A stretch of DNA of 34,388 nucleotides from an uncultured Prevotellaceae bacterium (GTDB taxonomy: Bacteria; Bacteroidota; Bacteroidia; Bacteroidales; Muribaculaceae): positions 1 through 34,388 of the forward strand of contig UQLZ01000021.1 of NCBI GenBank assembly GCA_900541935.1, in the 5' to 3' direction. Shown here piece after piece: positions 7,980 through 18,118 of this stretch. Position numbers and translations under genes: made by a program. The notes beneath the pieces were generated by a model, which was not told the DNA's origin, did not search any database, and was given only the letters and a program-made list of their open reading frames with translations. The first letter of the stretch is position 1; each line of letters opens with the position of its first letter.

Positions 7980-8582
7980 CTATTTTCTTGGAATAAAAGA
8001 TTTTCTTAATGTAAATATAGCCTCTCTACCCTCATTAAACAAGAGGTCGAGAATACTCAAATTTGGAGTAAAACCGAACTTATCATTCCAAATCTGATAA
8101 TATTTTCGGATATCCTCATCAACGCCGTCGAACCTGCAATAGCCAACATAATCATTTTCGGCACTGAAATGTTCGGTAATTATCGGCAAATCAAGGAAGT
8201 CCACAATGGCAGAATGCAACTTGATATTAAAATCAAACAGATTTGTTAGTGATACATCAAGAATAACCGCTTTCAAGTCATCTGCAAAATATTCAAAAAA
8301 AGGCGTTCTTCCGTAAGCCGAGTACAAAGCCCCCCAATGATTGTGCCTCCAGTTGCCATGTTCAGAAATAATAAGGTCAGAAACAGTTTTGGCACCATTC
8401 TTCACCAACGGCACAGAAAGCGTTTGGACGCCGTTAGGGCCGATAATATCCGTTCTGTTTACCATTTTATTCTTTTTACCGTAAAGCTCGGCAGAATCGA
8501 AAGAAACGGTGCCATAATGCAACATAGCAGCGTAGAATCCTACGCTGCCTGCATACCTTGTGCTAAATAATGCCTTTTCCAT
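7980..8582 (-). CDS. WbqC-like family protein
   Basis: A 200-residue protein resembling the WbqC family (first described in O-antigen clusters). It has an N-terminal YAGSVGFYAAMLHYGTVSFD segment, then RTDIIGPNGVQTLSVPLVKN and a GNWRHNHWGALYSAYGRTPF region, the most recognisable part of the family. Biochemical function is not established. The ATG overlaps the upstream lepB stop by one base (TAATG), which indicates coupled translation. Confidence 0.8.
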   Translation of the reverse strand: MEKALFSTRYAGSVGFYAAMLHYGTVSFDSAELYGKKNKMVNRTDIIGPNGVQTLSVPLVKNGAKTVSDLIISEHGNWRHNHWGALYSAYGRTPFFEYFADDLKAVILDVSLTNLFDFNIKLHSAIVDFLDLPIITEHFSAENDYVGYCRFDGVDEDIRKYYQIWNDKFGFTPNLSILDLLFNEGREAIFTLRKSFIPRK

Positions 8583-10078
8583 TATTTATCTGGATTGGCA
8601 TCCTTAAACATTCTATTGAAACGGAATCCCTTGAATAGACCCTTTTCCTCATCAATAGAGATTATCACGAACATAGGCGTACCTATTATATGGTCTTCAG
8701 GAACAAAACCCCAATAGCGAGAATCGGCAGAATTGTCCCTGTTGTCGCCCATCATCCAGTAATAGTCCATCTTGAACTTATAAGTATCAGTTTCCTTGCC
8801 GTTGATAAATATTTTACCATTTTCAACTTTAAGGTCATTACCCTCATAATTTTTGATAACGCGTTCATAGACAGGCAAGTTATATAGATTCAATCTCAAA
8901 GACTTACCCTTTTTAGGAATCCATATACCATTAGGCAAATCAACGCCATAGTCTACACGGGTCCAACCATAATCCTTGACTACTGGATAAACCGGCATTT
9001 CCTCAACAGTTTCAATCTTTTCGATTGCAACAACACCTTTCAAATTATTCAACTTAGCAATAGTAGCCTTAGTTAGAGGCAAGGCATATACAAGTTGATT
9101 AGCACCTTGATAGTTTATCTGTTGAGGTTGTCCGCGGTCAACCATGCTAACGCCACACTCCTCCCAAAATTCATCAGAAATAACCGTTCCGTCGGTTCTG
9201 ACAAAATAGTTATACTGAACGTTTTCGGGTTCGGAAAGTGGTTTTCCGTTTATATAGATAATATTATTCTTTATTTTCAAATAGTCACCAGGAAGACCTA
9301 TGCAACGCTTAACATAGTTTTCTCTTCTATCAACAGGTCTGTACATCACTTCACCAAACTGCTGAGGGTTTGATTTTATATAATCAGAACCCAATGCCAT
9401 ACACTGGTTTGCATACTGGTAAGACCCCTTCTGATGCATGGAAATATAAGATTTCTCCATAATATTTCTGCCTATTTCATAGCAAAGAGTGTAATAATCT
9501 GGGTTTTGCATTCTGAAAGCGATAGTATCACCAGCAGGGAAGTTGAAAACGACAATATCGTTTCTCTCAACATTTCTCACGCCAGCAAGTCGATGATATT
9601 CAAGCAGAGGCTTGTCAAGATAACTCTTAGTTTCCAAAATAGGGAAAGTGTTATGACACAACGGGAAATGTATAACGGTCTGCGGAACACGAGGACCATA
9701 TACCATTTTATTCACCCATAGATAATCGCCGATAAGCAATGTTTTCTCAAGAGAAGAAGTAGGTATCTTATAGTTCTGCCCTATAAAAGCAAATATGAAA
9801 TAAACCAAAATAAGTGCATATACGATAGAATCCACCCAACTCATAATGGTTCTAACCGTTTTATTCTCCGACTTTTTCCACCAGTTCCAAGGAATATATA
9901 AAGTTATATATATATCAAAAAGGACCGGATATACCAATAATACCCAAGGATTGCCTAACCAAGCCACCCAAAAGAAGAATACAAGAGAAACGACAGCAAA
10001 TCTTATCCACCTTGTTTTCTTGACAAGAGCAATACGCTCCCTAAATCCCAATTTATTATTAATATTAAAATCAGCCAT
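8582..10078 (-). CDS. lepB: Signal peptidase I
   Basis: A 498-residue membrane-bound Ser/Lys peptidase that removes signal peptides from Sec-exported proteins. Two hydrophobic blocks (about 25-62 and 84-100) anchor it. The catalytic Ser is S109 in SSLEKTLLIGDYLWVNK, the general-base Lys is K257 in YVKRCIGLPGD, and the C-terminal box is MGDNRDNSADSRYWGFVP (443-460). It is much longer than E. coli LepB because of large insertions between these boxes (about 130-250 and 280-435), which I recall as normal in Bacteroidetes. It lies 10 bp after dapB and overlaps wbqC by one base. Confidence 0.95.
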   Translation of the reverse strand: MADFNINNKLGFRERIALVKKTRWIRFAVVSLVFFFWVAWLGNPWVLLVYPVLFDIYITLYIPWNWWKKSENKTVRTIMSWVDSIVYALILVYFIFAFIGQNYKIPTSSLEKTLLIGDYLWVNKMVYGPRVPQTVIHFPLCHNTFPILETKSYLDKPLLEYHRLAGVRNVERNDIVVFNFPAGDTIAFRMQNPDYYTLCYEIGRNIMEKSYISMHQKGSYQYANQCMALGSDYIKSNPQQFGEVMYRPVDRRENYVKRCIGLPGDYLKIKNNIIYINGKPLSEPENVQYNYFVRTDGTVISDEFWEECGVSMVDRGQPQQINYQGANQLVYALPLTKATIAKLNNLKGVVAIEKIETVEEMPVYPVVKDYGWTRVDYGVDLPNGIWIPKKGKSLRLNLYNLPVYERVIKNYEGNDLKVENGKIFINGKETDTYKFKMDYYWMMGDNRDNSADSRYWGFVPEDHIIGTPMFVIISIDEEKGLFKGFRFNRMFKDANPDK

Positions 10079-10088
10079 TTGCCAAAGA

Positions 10089-10802
10089 TTAAAAATTCAA
10101 CATGTCATTCATTGAATACCAACCTTTTCTACCAAGCATCCATTCAGCAGCAAGAACAACTCCCAAAGCGAACCCCTTTCGAGAGAAAGCCTCATGCTCA
10201 ATCTTAATACAGTCAACATCAGAAGTATATGTAACAGTATGTGTACCGGGCACTTCACCGATACGCTCATGCTCAATATTCAACTTGTCAGCATCTTTAG
10301 TATCTTCCGCCCAAGAAGTTTTTCTGTCTATGTTTTCAATGATACCTTCCGCCAAAGTTAAAGCAGTTCCACTTGGATGGTCAAGTTTATGAATATGGTG
10401 TATCTCTTTCATAGAAACATCATATTGGCTGAATTGGTTCATGATTTTTGCCAAATGTTTATTCAGTGCAAAGAATATGTTCACTCCAATACTGAAATTA
10501 GAAGAATAGAAAAAAGCCCCATTCTTTTCGTCAACAACCTTCTTGACCTCATCGATTTTGTCAAGCCACCCCGTTGTTCCAGACACGACAGGAACGCCCA
10601 AATCCAAAACTTTCAAATAATTGCTTACAGCACTTTGCGGCATAGTAAATTCTATGGCAACATCAGCAGACTTGAACTCATCAGAATAAATGTCATCCTG
10701 ATTGTCAATATTAACAATACAAACAATCTTATGCCCCCTTGTAAGAGCAATTTCTTCGATGGTTTTACCCATCTTTCCATATCCTATTAATGCTATATTC
10801 AT
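10089..10802 (-). CDS. dapB: 4-hydroxy-tetrahydrodipicolinate reductase
   Basis: A 237-residue enzyme of the diaminopimelate/lysine pathway that reduces the product of DapA with NAD(P)H. The Rossmann motif GYGKMG is at 7-12, GTTGW lies near 75-79 and the catalytic and substrate-binding stretch EIHHIHKLDHPSGTAL is at 133-148, with the His pair and Lys in place. It is shorter than E. coli DapB (273) but like other Bacteroidetes versions as I recall them. The start is 2 bp after the porZ-like stop, and lepB follows after 10 bp. Confidence 0.95.
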   Translation of the reverse strand: MNIALIGYGKMGKTIEEIALTRGHKIVCIVNIDNQDDIYSDEFKSADVAIEFTMPQSAVSNYLKVLDLGVPVVSGTTGWLDKIDEVKKVVDEKNGAFFYSSNFSIGVNIFFALNKHLAKIMNQFSQYDVSMKEIHHIHKLDHPSGTALTLAEGIIENIDRKTSWAEDTKDADKLNIEHERIGEVPGTHTVTYTSDVDCIKIEHEAFSRKGFALGVVLAAEWMLGRKGWYSMNDMLNF

Positions 10803-10804
10803 AA

Positions 10805-13177
10805 TTATCTAACAACTAAAATTTTAGTAACACAACCAGTCTTACTATCATTTTGCGACTGGGAAGCCATAACGAAATATACGCCAGTATCCACTCGCTT
10901 GCCATTCATATTGGAACCATTCCAAACAACCATACCACCGTTAGAGCGAGTCTGGTAAACAATATTACCCACAGAATCTGTAATCTTTACCCAAGAATTA
11001 TCCATAAGCCCGCGAATTATAATATCACCAGTATAGTCTGGTCTGACAGGATTCGGATAAGCATAAACATTCTCCATATTGCTTTCAGCGGGCACAGCGT
11101 CACTGCTATATTCCGCCATACCGTTGCTTGTTCCTATATAAACCATATTAGAATTTGCATCGCATGCGATAGAATATACAGCGTCAGAAGGTAAATAACT
11201 GTTTTCCATTGTGAAGTGGTCAATAATTTCCGTTCCGTCTTCACTAACAAGGTAAACACCGGAAGTAGATGTACCGAACCATTTTCTATTTGCACCATCG
11301 ATAGCAATACAAGTAACGCTCAAACCGTCAAGCAAATAGTCAGCAAGATTTGTACCGTCATTTCTCGGGACCTTTACCCTATTGAAATAGAAATTGCTAC
11401 CGAAAATATTATCAGGATTATTTAAATAGCAAACACCATTATTAGTAGCAATCCAAAGTTTACCATTAGGCTCTTCAGCGAAAGCGTAGAAATAACTAAT
11501 GTCGTAAGATTTATTATCCTGGTCAATATAAGAACCTATCGTAATCTGTCTGTCATCGTCCTTAACAGTCGGGGTATTGTTATGGTTAAGGGCAAAAAGA
11601 CTTGTCTTATAACTGTTATTAGCCACAAGAATTGTACCACTCTTGGTTATATGCATTCTACCCTGAGCAACGATAAGGAAATTATCAATATTAAATCCAA
11701 TCCAATCTTCTCTTGTAACATTAGGGTCAAAACGCTTGCTTGCCGGCAACATATAAAGCAAAGGGATATTGCTTACCAATTCATTGTCAAAAATAAACCA
11801 AAGATTTTTATCCTTGTCGAACTTCATATCCGGCACAAGGCATATATAGTTCATAATCATTGGAGAATTGGTATTGTCAAATTTTTGTATAACATGATTA
11901 TTTTCAACGCAAAAAATACCTTCCCAACTTGTACCAAACCAAACTCTTTCAGGATTATCTGGGTCAACCGACAAACCGTAAGGGCTATTCAACTTGTTTT
12001 TTGAATTACTGTTTGTCAAAGGCACATTTTCTGGAGCAAGATCTTTCCACTGACCGCTTTTTTTATATGACAATTCAAAAGGAATCCATTGCTCATAACT
12101 GAAGTTATTTTTACCTGAACTCATAGCATAAAGCCTGTCACCTTCATATTTCAAATAGAAAGGATATGACACACTTGACACATTAGGACGGTAATTCTCC
12201 ATCAAGTAAGTAATGGTCTGGTCATCATTTATTTTAATGTGTTTCAAACCTTTCTTGTCCAAAGCCCATACAGAACCATCATTCTCCATAGATGTAACCT
12301 TAATATTAACAAACATATCAGCAGGATAATTTATTTTACTTTCCGCTGTATGATTTCCATTTTCATCAAGATTTACATAATATTTAGAGAAGGAGGCGAT
12401 ATATCCGCTCTTCGATTTAGAAACGACCTTCACCTGCTCCTTTATATCAGCCCTGAATACAAGACTGACAGGGTTATCCTTATAATTCAATTCTACAACA
12501 TAGAACCATCCTTTTGTAGTAACAGCATACTTGTCGTTAATTTTCTGCAAATTGACATCAACCGCCTTGTCTGTTTTCTTAAAAGAACTTATACCAAAGT
12601 GGTTTTCAGTCTTTTCAGAAAACCAAATAGCCTTATCAAAACAAGCATAAAGATATTTATCGTTTGCAATCAAAGAAGTAAATGCCTTACCATAATTGAA
12701 AGACTGCTTGATAAGGTACTTCTCGTCATCAATAATCATAAAGCCGAAATCGGTAGCAACATATACCTCATTATTATAAGAGAAGTCAACAGTATTAATT
12801 TTTTTAGAACCTGTGACAACAGTATTTTTCAAGTCAGGTATATTAATCACATTTCCGTTTTCAAACACCAAATCAATATTTGAATTTTCATAGACAACGA
12901 AAAGATACTTTTTATCGTAATTATAATAGATTTTTGATATGTTCAAATCCGACATATCATTTCTCTTATTATAATAAACAGTTTCATCTTCCGCCTTATT
13001 ATAAGAGAATAGATAACCATCAGACAGATAAAAAACCATATTACCCGTATCGATAACATTCTGAATATTTTCACCGGAAAATACAGAATTTAACCGCCAG
13101 TCTCCAACTTGCACTTGTGAAAACGAATTTAAAGAAAGGCAAAATAATAATAATGGCAATAAAAACTTTTTTATCAT
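10805..13177 (-). CDS. porZ: PorZ-like T9SS beta-propeller protein with C-terminal sorting domain
   Basis: A 790-residue exported protein. The signal peptide MIKKFLLPLLLFCLSLNSFS precedes a mature start QVQVGDWRLN. The body is rich in propeller-blade motifs such as WFGTSWEGIFCVEN, LWIATNNGVCYL, KWFGTSTSGVYLV and VYIGTSNGMAEY, consistent with two beta-propellers of the 'two-component regulator propeller' type. The last roughly 90 residues (YAYPNPVRPDYTGDIIIRGL to VTKILVVR) form a T9SS-type sorting domain. PorZ of Porphyromonas gingivalis has this architecture and works in the surface attachment complex. A different propeller-type cargo protein is possible, but the setting beside rdgB, dapB and lepB fits a housekeeping component. 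The start overlaps the rdgB stop (ATGA). Confidence 0.75.
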   Translation of the reverse strand: MIKKFLLPLLLFCLSLNSFSQVQVGDWRLNSVFSGENIQNVIDTGNMVFYLSDGYLFSYNKAEDETVYYNKRNDMSDLNISKIYYNYDKKYLFVVYENSNIDLVFENGNVINIPDLKNTVVTGSKKINTVDFSYNNEVYVATDFGFMIIDDEKYLIKQSFNYGKAFTSLIANDKYLYACFDKAIWFSEKTENHFGISSFKKTDKAVDVNLQKINDKYAVTTKGWFYVVELNYKDNPVSLVFRADIKEQVKVVSKSKSGYIASFSKYYVNLDENGNHTAESKINYPADMFVNIKVTSMENDGSVWALDKKGLKHIKINDDQTITYLMENYRPNVSSVSYPFYLKYEGDRLYAMSSGKNNFSYEQWIPFELSYKKSGQWKDLAPENVPLTNSNSKNKLNSPYGLSVDPDNPERVWFGTSWEGIFCVENNHVIQKFDNTNSPMIMNYICLVPDMKFDKDKNLWFIFDNELVSNIPLLYMLPASKRFDPNVTREDWIGFNIDNFLIVAQGRMHITKSGTILVANNSYKTSLFALNHNNTPTVKDDDRQITIGSYIDQDNKSYDISYFYAFAEEPNGKLWIATNNGVCYLNNPDNIFGSNFYFNRVKVPRNDGTNLADYLLDGLSVTCIAIDGANRKWFGTSTSGVYLVSEDGTEIIDHFTMENSYLPSDAVYSIACDANSNMVYIGTSNGMAEYSSDAVPAESNMENVYAYPNPVRPDYTGDIIIRGLMDNSWVKITDSVGNIVYQTRSNGGMVVWNGSNMNGKRVDTGVYFVMASQSQNDSKTGCVTKILVVR

Positions 13178-13755
13178 AATTCTTTGTTTAAATATTCTAT
13201 TAATAAAGCAGTAGCCTTTGCCCTATGGCTAATAGCATTTTTCTGTGAATCCTCCATTTGAGCAAAAGACTCGGCAAATCCGTCAGGTATGAAAACCTTG
13301 TCATAACCAAATCCTGCTTCACCTTTTCTCTCTTCCAGAATTTTTCCATTTACAACTCCTTCAAAAGAAACACATTTCCCGTCAAGAATTAAAGCAATAA
13401 TGGTTCTGAAACGAGCAGCCCTGTCGGTTATTCCTTTCATATTCACAAGCAATTTGTCTATATTCTTTTCGGAATCCGCCGGTTCACCGGCATATCGGGC
13501 TGAATATACTCCAGGCTCACCGCCGAGTGCAGCAACTTCAAGAGCAGTATCATCAGCAAAGCAGTCATATCCATAACGCTCTTTTACCCATTCAGCCTTG
13601 AGGGCTGCATTGCCCTCAATTGTTTCGGCTGTTTCAGGTATTTCGTCATGACAATTAATGTCTTCAAGACTTAAAATATTGTATTTATCACCGACAATAT
13701 TACGTATTTCTCTTAATTTATTCTTGTTATTAGTGGCAAATACTATATTTTTCAT
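13174..13755 (-). CDS. rdgB: Non-canonical purine NTP pyrophosphatase (dITP/XTP)
   Basis: A 193-residue RdgB/HAM1 enzyme that cleans dITP and XTP from the nucleotide pool. Motifs are IVFATNNKNKLREI at the N-terminus, DCFADDTALEVAALGGEPGVYSARYAG in the middle, GFGYDKVFIPDG and SHRAKA near the end, covering the usual metal and base-binding sites. Two ATGs, at 13761 and 13755, are both possible; MKNIVFATNN is the common family start, so 13755 is used. It lies about 34 bp after leuS and overlaps the porZ-like gene by 4 bp. Confidence 0.95.
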   Translation of the reverse strand: MKNIVFATNNKNKLREIRNIVGDKYNILSLEDINCHDEIPETAETIEGNAALKAEWVKERYGYDCFADDTALEVAALGGEPGVYSARYAGEPADSEKNIDKLLVNMKGITDRAARFRTIIALILDGKCVSFEGVVNGKILEERKGEAGFGYDKVFIPDGFAESFAQMEDSQKNAISHRAKATALLIEYLNKEL

Positions 13756-13789
13756 ATACATAACGGATTTTTATGTTATTTATTTTATT

Positions 13790-16558
13790 CTAAATAACGA
13801 TGTTTACAATCTTGTTAGGAACTACGATAATCTTTTTCGGTGTTTTGCCATCAATCCATTTTTCAGAATTAGGATTCTCCAACGCAAGTTTTTCTACCTC
13901 TTCTTTAGAAGTACCATTAGGCACCTGAATATTGAATCTTGCCTTTCCGTTGAAAGATACAGCGTAGTTTACCATTGATTCAACAAGATATTCCTCCTTA
14001 AATTCCGGCCATTCAGCATCACAAACTGTGCTTTCGTTACCCAAAGCATGCCACAATTCTTCAGCCAAGTGCGGAGCAAACGGAGCAATAAGGATTATCA
14101 ATTTCTCCAATACTTCCTTTGAATGGCATTTCAAACCGTTCAACTCATTGACACAAATCATAAATGCACTGATAGAAGTATTGTAAGAGAAATGCTCAAT
14201 ATCCCAAGTAACTTTCTTAATTAACTTGTGAAGTGATTTCAATTCTTCTGCTGTAGCCTTGTCATCTGTAACGCTAAGGACATCACCCTTGAAGAATAAT
14301 CCCCATAGACGCTTGATAAAGCGGTTAACGCCGTCAATTCCGTTTGTATCCCAAGGCTTGCTTTGCTCCAACGGACCAAGGAACATTTCATAAAGACGCA
14401 AAGTATCTGCACCATATTCCTCAACTATATCATCCGGGTTAACAACATTGAACATAGATTTTGACATCTTCTCAACAGCATAACCGCAAACATATTTACC
14501 GTCTTCAAGGATAAATTCAGCATTGTTAAATTCCGGACGCCAGTTCTTGAATTTCTCCAAATCAAGAATATCATTGCTTACAATATTAACGTCAACGTGA
14601 ATTGGAGTAACGTCATACTCTTTTCTTAAATTATAGGAAACGAATGTATTTGTATCCTTTATTCTGTAAACAAAGTTAGAGCGTCCCTGAATCATACCTT
14701 GGTTGATAAGTTTCTTGAACGGTTCATTTTCACAAACAGCACCAAGGTCAAAGAGGAACTTATTCCAGAAACGGCTGTAAATAAGGTGACCTGTTGCGTG
14801 CTCTGTTCCTCCTATATAAAGGTCAACATTTCTCCAATATTCATTTGCCTCCTTAGAAACGAGAGCATTTGAATTTTTCGGATCCATATATCTCAAATAA
14901 TATGCAGAAGAACCTGCGAATCCAGGCATTGTGCATAGTTCGTATGGATAACCCTCTACAGTTTTCCAGTTTTTAGCACGTCCCAATGGAGGCTCTCCTG
15001 TTTCAGTAGGCAAGAATTTATCCACTTCCGGCAATAGCAATGGCAATTTATCTTCCTCAACAGTGTAAGGAACGCCATCTTTATAATAAACAGGGAACGG
15101 CTCACCCCAATATCTCTGACGGCTGAAAATAGCGTCACGGAGACGGAAGTTTACCTTTACTTTACCTATACCCTTTTCTTCTATGAATTTCTTTGTTGCC
15201 GCAATAGCGTCCTTGACCTCCATTCCGTTAAGGTTCAATTCAACGCCTTGTGAATTGATCATCTTGCCTTCCTTAGCGTCAAAACTTTCTTCTGATACGT
15301 CACAACCTTCAATTAGTGGAATGATAGGTAGATTGAAATGCTTAGCAAAAGCATAGTCACGGCTATCGTGAGCAGGAACAGCCATAATAGCACCTGTTCC
15401 ATAACCAGCCAAAACGTAATCACTAATCCAAACAGGAATTTCTTTACCTGTCAAAGGATTGATTGCGTATGAACCAGAGAATACGCCACTGACTTTCTTG
15501 TCAATCAAACGCTCTCTTTCTGTCTTATGCTTGATTTCCTGCAAATATTTGTCAACAGCATCTTTTTGCTCTGCTGTTACAAGTTGAGAAACATATTCGC
15601 TTTCTGGTGCAAGAACCATAAATGTTACACCAAAAATAGTATCCGCACGAGTAGTGAAGATTTCAAGATTCAAATCCTGACCAACAACCTTGAAATTCAT
15701 TTCAGCACCTTCTGAACGGCCAATCCAGTTTTTCTGTGTTTCCTTCAACGATTCAGTCCAGTCTATAGTATCCAAACCGTCAAGAAGACGCTGTGCGTAT
15801 GCAGAAACCCTAAGACACCATTGACGCATCACTTTCTGCTCAACAGGATAACCACCACGAATAGAAACGCCCTCACTAACTTCATCGTTTGCAAGAACTG
15901 TTCCCAACTGAGGACACCAGTTAACCATTGTATTGCCAATATAAGCGATACGATAGTTCATTAGTATTTCTCTTTTTTCCTTTTCATCTTTGCTGTTCCA
16001 TTCTTCTGCTGTGAATGTCAGTTCCTCACCGCAAGCAGCATTGATATTCTTTGTACCGTTAGCAGAAAATTCCTTTTCAAGATCTTCAATAGGCATAGCC
16101 TTGCATTTGTCATTATCATAGTAATGATTAAACATCTTGATAAATGCCCATTGTGTCCATTTGTAATATTCCGGGTCACATGTCTTGATTTCTCTGTCCC
16201 AGTCATAGCAGAAACCGATATGATCCAACTGCTCTCTATATCTGTTGATATTCTTTATTGTTGTCACTTCAGGGTGCTGACCTGTCTGGATTGCATATTG
16301 CTCTGCCGGCAAACCGTAAGAGTCATATCCCATAGGGTGAAGAACGTTGAATCCTTGCAATCTCTTATAACGTGAATATATGTCAGAAGCGATGTAACCA
16401 AGCGGGTGACCTACGTGAAGCCCTGCTCCTGATGGATAAGGGAACATGTCAAGAACATAGAATTTAGGCTTGTCGCTGTTTATTTCTGTTTTATATACTG
16501 CGTTGTCTTTCCAATACTGTTGCCAACGCTTCTCTATCTCTTTGTGATTATACTCCAT
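13790..16558 (-). CDS. leuS: Leucyl-tRNA synthetase
   Basis: A 922-residue class Ia aminoacyl-tRNA synthetase that charges tRNA-Leu. The HIGH motif appears as HVGH (48-51) in YPSGAGLHVGHPLGY and the KMSKS loop is near residue 697. The large middle region with TTRADTIFGVTFMVLAPES and GTGAIMAVPAHDSRDY is the editing (CP1) domain; the conserved Asp of the last motif, needed for editing, is present. WDIEHFSYNTSISAFM starts the anticodon-binding domain. It begins 13 bp after nadA. Confidence 0.98.
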   Translation of the reverse strand: MEYNHKEIEKRWQQYWKDNAVYKTEINSDKPKFYVLDMFPYPSGAGLHVGHPLGYIASDIYSRYKRLQGFNVLHPMGYDSYGLPAEQYAIQTGQHPEVTTIKNINRYREQLDHIGFCYDWDREIKTCDPEYYKWTQWAFIKMFNHYYDNDKCKAMPIEDLEKEFSANGTKNINAACGEELTFTAEEWNSKDEKEKREILMNYRIAYIGNTMVNWCPQLGTVLANDEVSEGVSIRGGYPVEQKVMRQWCLRVSAYAQRLLDGLDTIDWTESLKETQKNWIGRSEGAEMNFKVVGQDLNLEIFTTRADTIFGVTFMVLAPESEYVSQLVTAEQKDAVDKYLQEIKHKTERERLIDKKVSGVFSGSYAINPLTGKEIPVWISDYVLAGYGTGAIMAVPAHDSRDYAFAKHFNLPIIPLIEGCDVSEESFDAKEGKMINSQGVELNLNGMEVKDAIAATKKFIEEKGIGKVKVNFRLRDAIFSRQRYWGEPFPVYYKDGVPYTVEEDKLPLLLPEVDKFLPTETGEPPLGRAKNWKTVEGYPYELCTMPGFAGSSAYYLRYMDPKNSNALVSKEANEYWRNVDLYIGGTEHATGHLIYSRFWNKFLFDLGAVCENEPFKKLINQGMIQGRSNFVYRIKDTNTFVSYNLRKEYDVTPIHVDVNIVSNDILDLEKFKNWRPEFNNAEFILEDGKYVCGYAVEKMSKSMFNVVNPDDIVEEYGADTLRLYEMFLGPLEQSKPWDTNGIDGVNRFIKRLWGLFFKGDVLSVTDDKATAEELKSLHKLIKKVTWDIEHFSYNTSISAFMICVNELNGLKCHSKEVLEKLIILIAPFAPHLAEELWHALGNESTVCDAEWPEFKEEYLVESMVNYAVSFNGKARFNIQVPNGTSKEEVEKLALENPNSEKWIDGKTPKKIIVVPNKIVNIVI

Positions 16559-16571
16559 ATCTTATTTTCTT

Positions 16572-17558
16572 TTATTTTATCAAACCAAGTTTTTTTGAAA
16601 GGTCAAGCATATTGTCGATTGACCTTCTTGCCTTTTTGCACAACTCTTCATCTATAACGATTTCAGGCTGCTCATATTTGAGGCAGTTATAAAGTTTCTC
16701 CAATGTATTCAATCTCATGAAAGCGCATTCATTGCAACCGCAAGTGCTGTCATCTGGCGGAGCAGGAATGAATTCCTTGTCAGGACACGCTTCCTTCATC
16801 TTGTAAAGGATTCCAGATTCTGTTACAACTATGAATTGCTTGCTTTCACTATTTATTGCATAATCAAGCAAACCTTTCGTTGAACCAATCTTGTCGGCAA
16901 GTGCGAGCAGGCTCTTCTTGCATTCCGGGTGAGCAAGCACCTTTGCTTGCGGATACTGCTTTTTCAATTCAACAAGTTTCTCAATGCTGAATTTTTCATG
17001 AACGATGCAGGCACCGTCCCAAAGTTTCATATTTCTACCTGTAAGGCTGTTGATATATCCTCCCAAGTTTCTGTCTGGTCCAAATATTATAGGCTGATCT
17101 TTTGGAAGACTGTTTACAATCTGGCAGGCATTTGAAGAAGTCACAATAATATCCGTCAGAGCCTTCACTTCAGCAGAAGTGTTTGCATAACTAATAACGA
17201 TGTGACCAGGATTTGCCTTTATGAACTTTTCAAACTCAACAGCATCACAACTGTCGGCAAGGGAGCAACCCGCATTAGTGTCAGGCACAAGAACCTTTTT
17301 CTGCGGAGAAAGAATCTTCGCTGTTTCACCCATAAAGTTCACCCCGCAACTAACTATGATGTCGGCATCGGTTTTCGCTGCTACCTGAGCCAATGCCAAA
17401 CTGTCTCCAATATAGTCAGAGATTTCCTGTATTTCATCACGCTGATAGTAGTGACCAAGGATGATTGCATTCTTTTCCTCTTTCAGTCGCTTAATCTCTT
17501 TTACCAAATCAATACCCTCTTCAATAGGGGCATCGATATAACCTTTATCGACAATCAT
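16572..17558 (-). CDS. nadA: Quinolinate synthase A
   Basis: A 328-residue 4Fe-4S enzyme that condenses iminoaspartate with dihydroxyacetone phosphate to quinolinate in NAD synthesis. Signature stretches are ILGHYYQRDEIQ (33-44), CGVNFMGETAKILSPQKKVL, AGCSLADSC (C98), DGACIVHE (C184), HPECKKSL and TCGCNECAFMRLNT (C273/C275/C278). Three of these cysteines would hold the cluster. The length is that of the shorter NadA class. It is the first gene of the 11-gene minus-strand run. No nadB or nadC is in the window. Confidence 0.97.
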   Translation of the reverse strand: MIVDKGYIDAPIEEGIDLVKEIKRLKEEKNAIILGHYYQRDEIQEISDYIGDSLALAQVAAKTDADIIVSCGVNFMGETAKILSPQKKVLVPDTNAGCSLADSCDAVEFEKFIKANPGHIVISYANTSAEVKALTDIIVTSSNACQIVNSLPKDQPIIFGPDRNLGGYINSLTGRNMKLWDGACIVHEKFSIEKLVELKKQYPQAKVLAHPECKKSLLALADKIGSTKGLLDYAINSESKQFIVVTESGILYKMKEACPDKEFIPAPPDDSTCGCNECAFMRLNTLEKLYNCLKYEQPEIVIDEELCKKARRSIDNMLDLSKKLGLIK

Positions 17559-17762
17559 AGTATATATTTTATTTTTTCTTTTTTTAAAAAAGAGTTTAAT
17601 GTTATTTATATAAGGCTGTTAGTATCCGTAGTAACTTTTTGCCTGTTTTCTTGCTTTAAAAGTTATTTTACTCTTATTGATATAATTGATATAGTTATCA
17701 ACATATAATCTTACTGAAATATAGGATTATAGCATTTTTATCAACAAGTTGTAAATAATTGG

Positions 17763-17770
17763 CAAAGTTA
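17763..17770 (-). promoter_or_regulatory. Possible -7 box of the nadA operon
   Basis: TAACTTTG on the minus strand fits TAnnTTTG. It would give a leader of about 200 nt before nadA, and no clear -33 match is present, so this is tentative. Confidence 0.35.
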
Positions 17771-18087
17771 ATAAATTTATGCGTTTATTTATAGTGTTTT
17801 CTGTTGAAAACGTTGTTTGTTGGTTGATAATTACTTTGTGCTAACTTATTTTGTTTTTTATTAATAAATTCCATACTCGCCTGACTGTCATTTATCCAAA
17901 TTTATTTATTATTTTTTTTCAAATAATTGTTTGGGTATATTTAACAAGTTACTAACAGTGTTTGTAAATGGATAAACAGGGTAAAAAGCACAGCAAAGAT
18001 ATAATGTATAATTGTTCTGCTCTGGCTAAATTTCCGAAATGTACCAACCAATTATCAGATAGAATTGCTTTAGTTGTTTGTAATAGG

Positions 18088-18118
18088 GTTGAATAATGAA
18101 TAAAAAGTATTAATTTTG
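18088..18118 (+). promoter_or_regulatory. Promoter of the SpoU-family methyltransferase gene
   Basis: GTTG (18088-18091), a 19-bp spacer, then TAATTTTG (18111-18118), an exact TAnnTTTG at standard Bacteroidetes spacing. Transcription would start about 18125, leaving a very short leader before the ATG at 18137. Confidence 0.65.

Noticed and set aside
8582..10078. lepB as a fusion or insertion-disrupted gene because of its length
   Set aside because: All catalytic boxes are in one uninterrupted frame in normal order; long insertions are what I recall for Bacteroidetes signal peptidase I.
12239..12883. 214-codon plus-strand ORF
   Set aside because: It is antisense to the PorZ-like gene, with no recognisable domain and an unnatural Ile/Asn-rich composition; a shadow frame.
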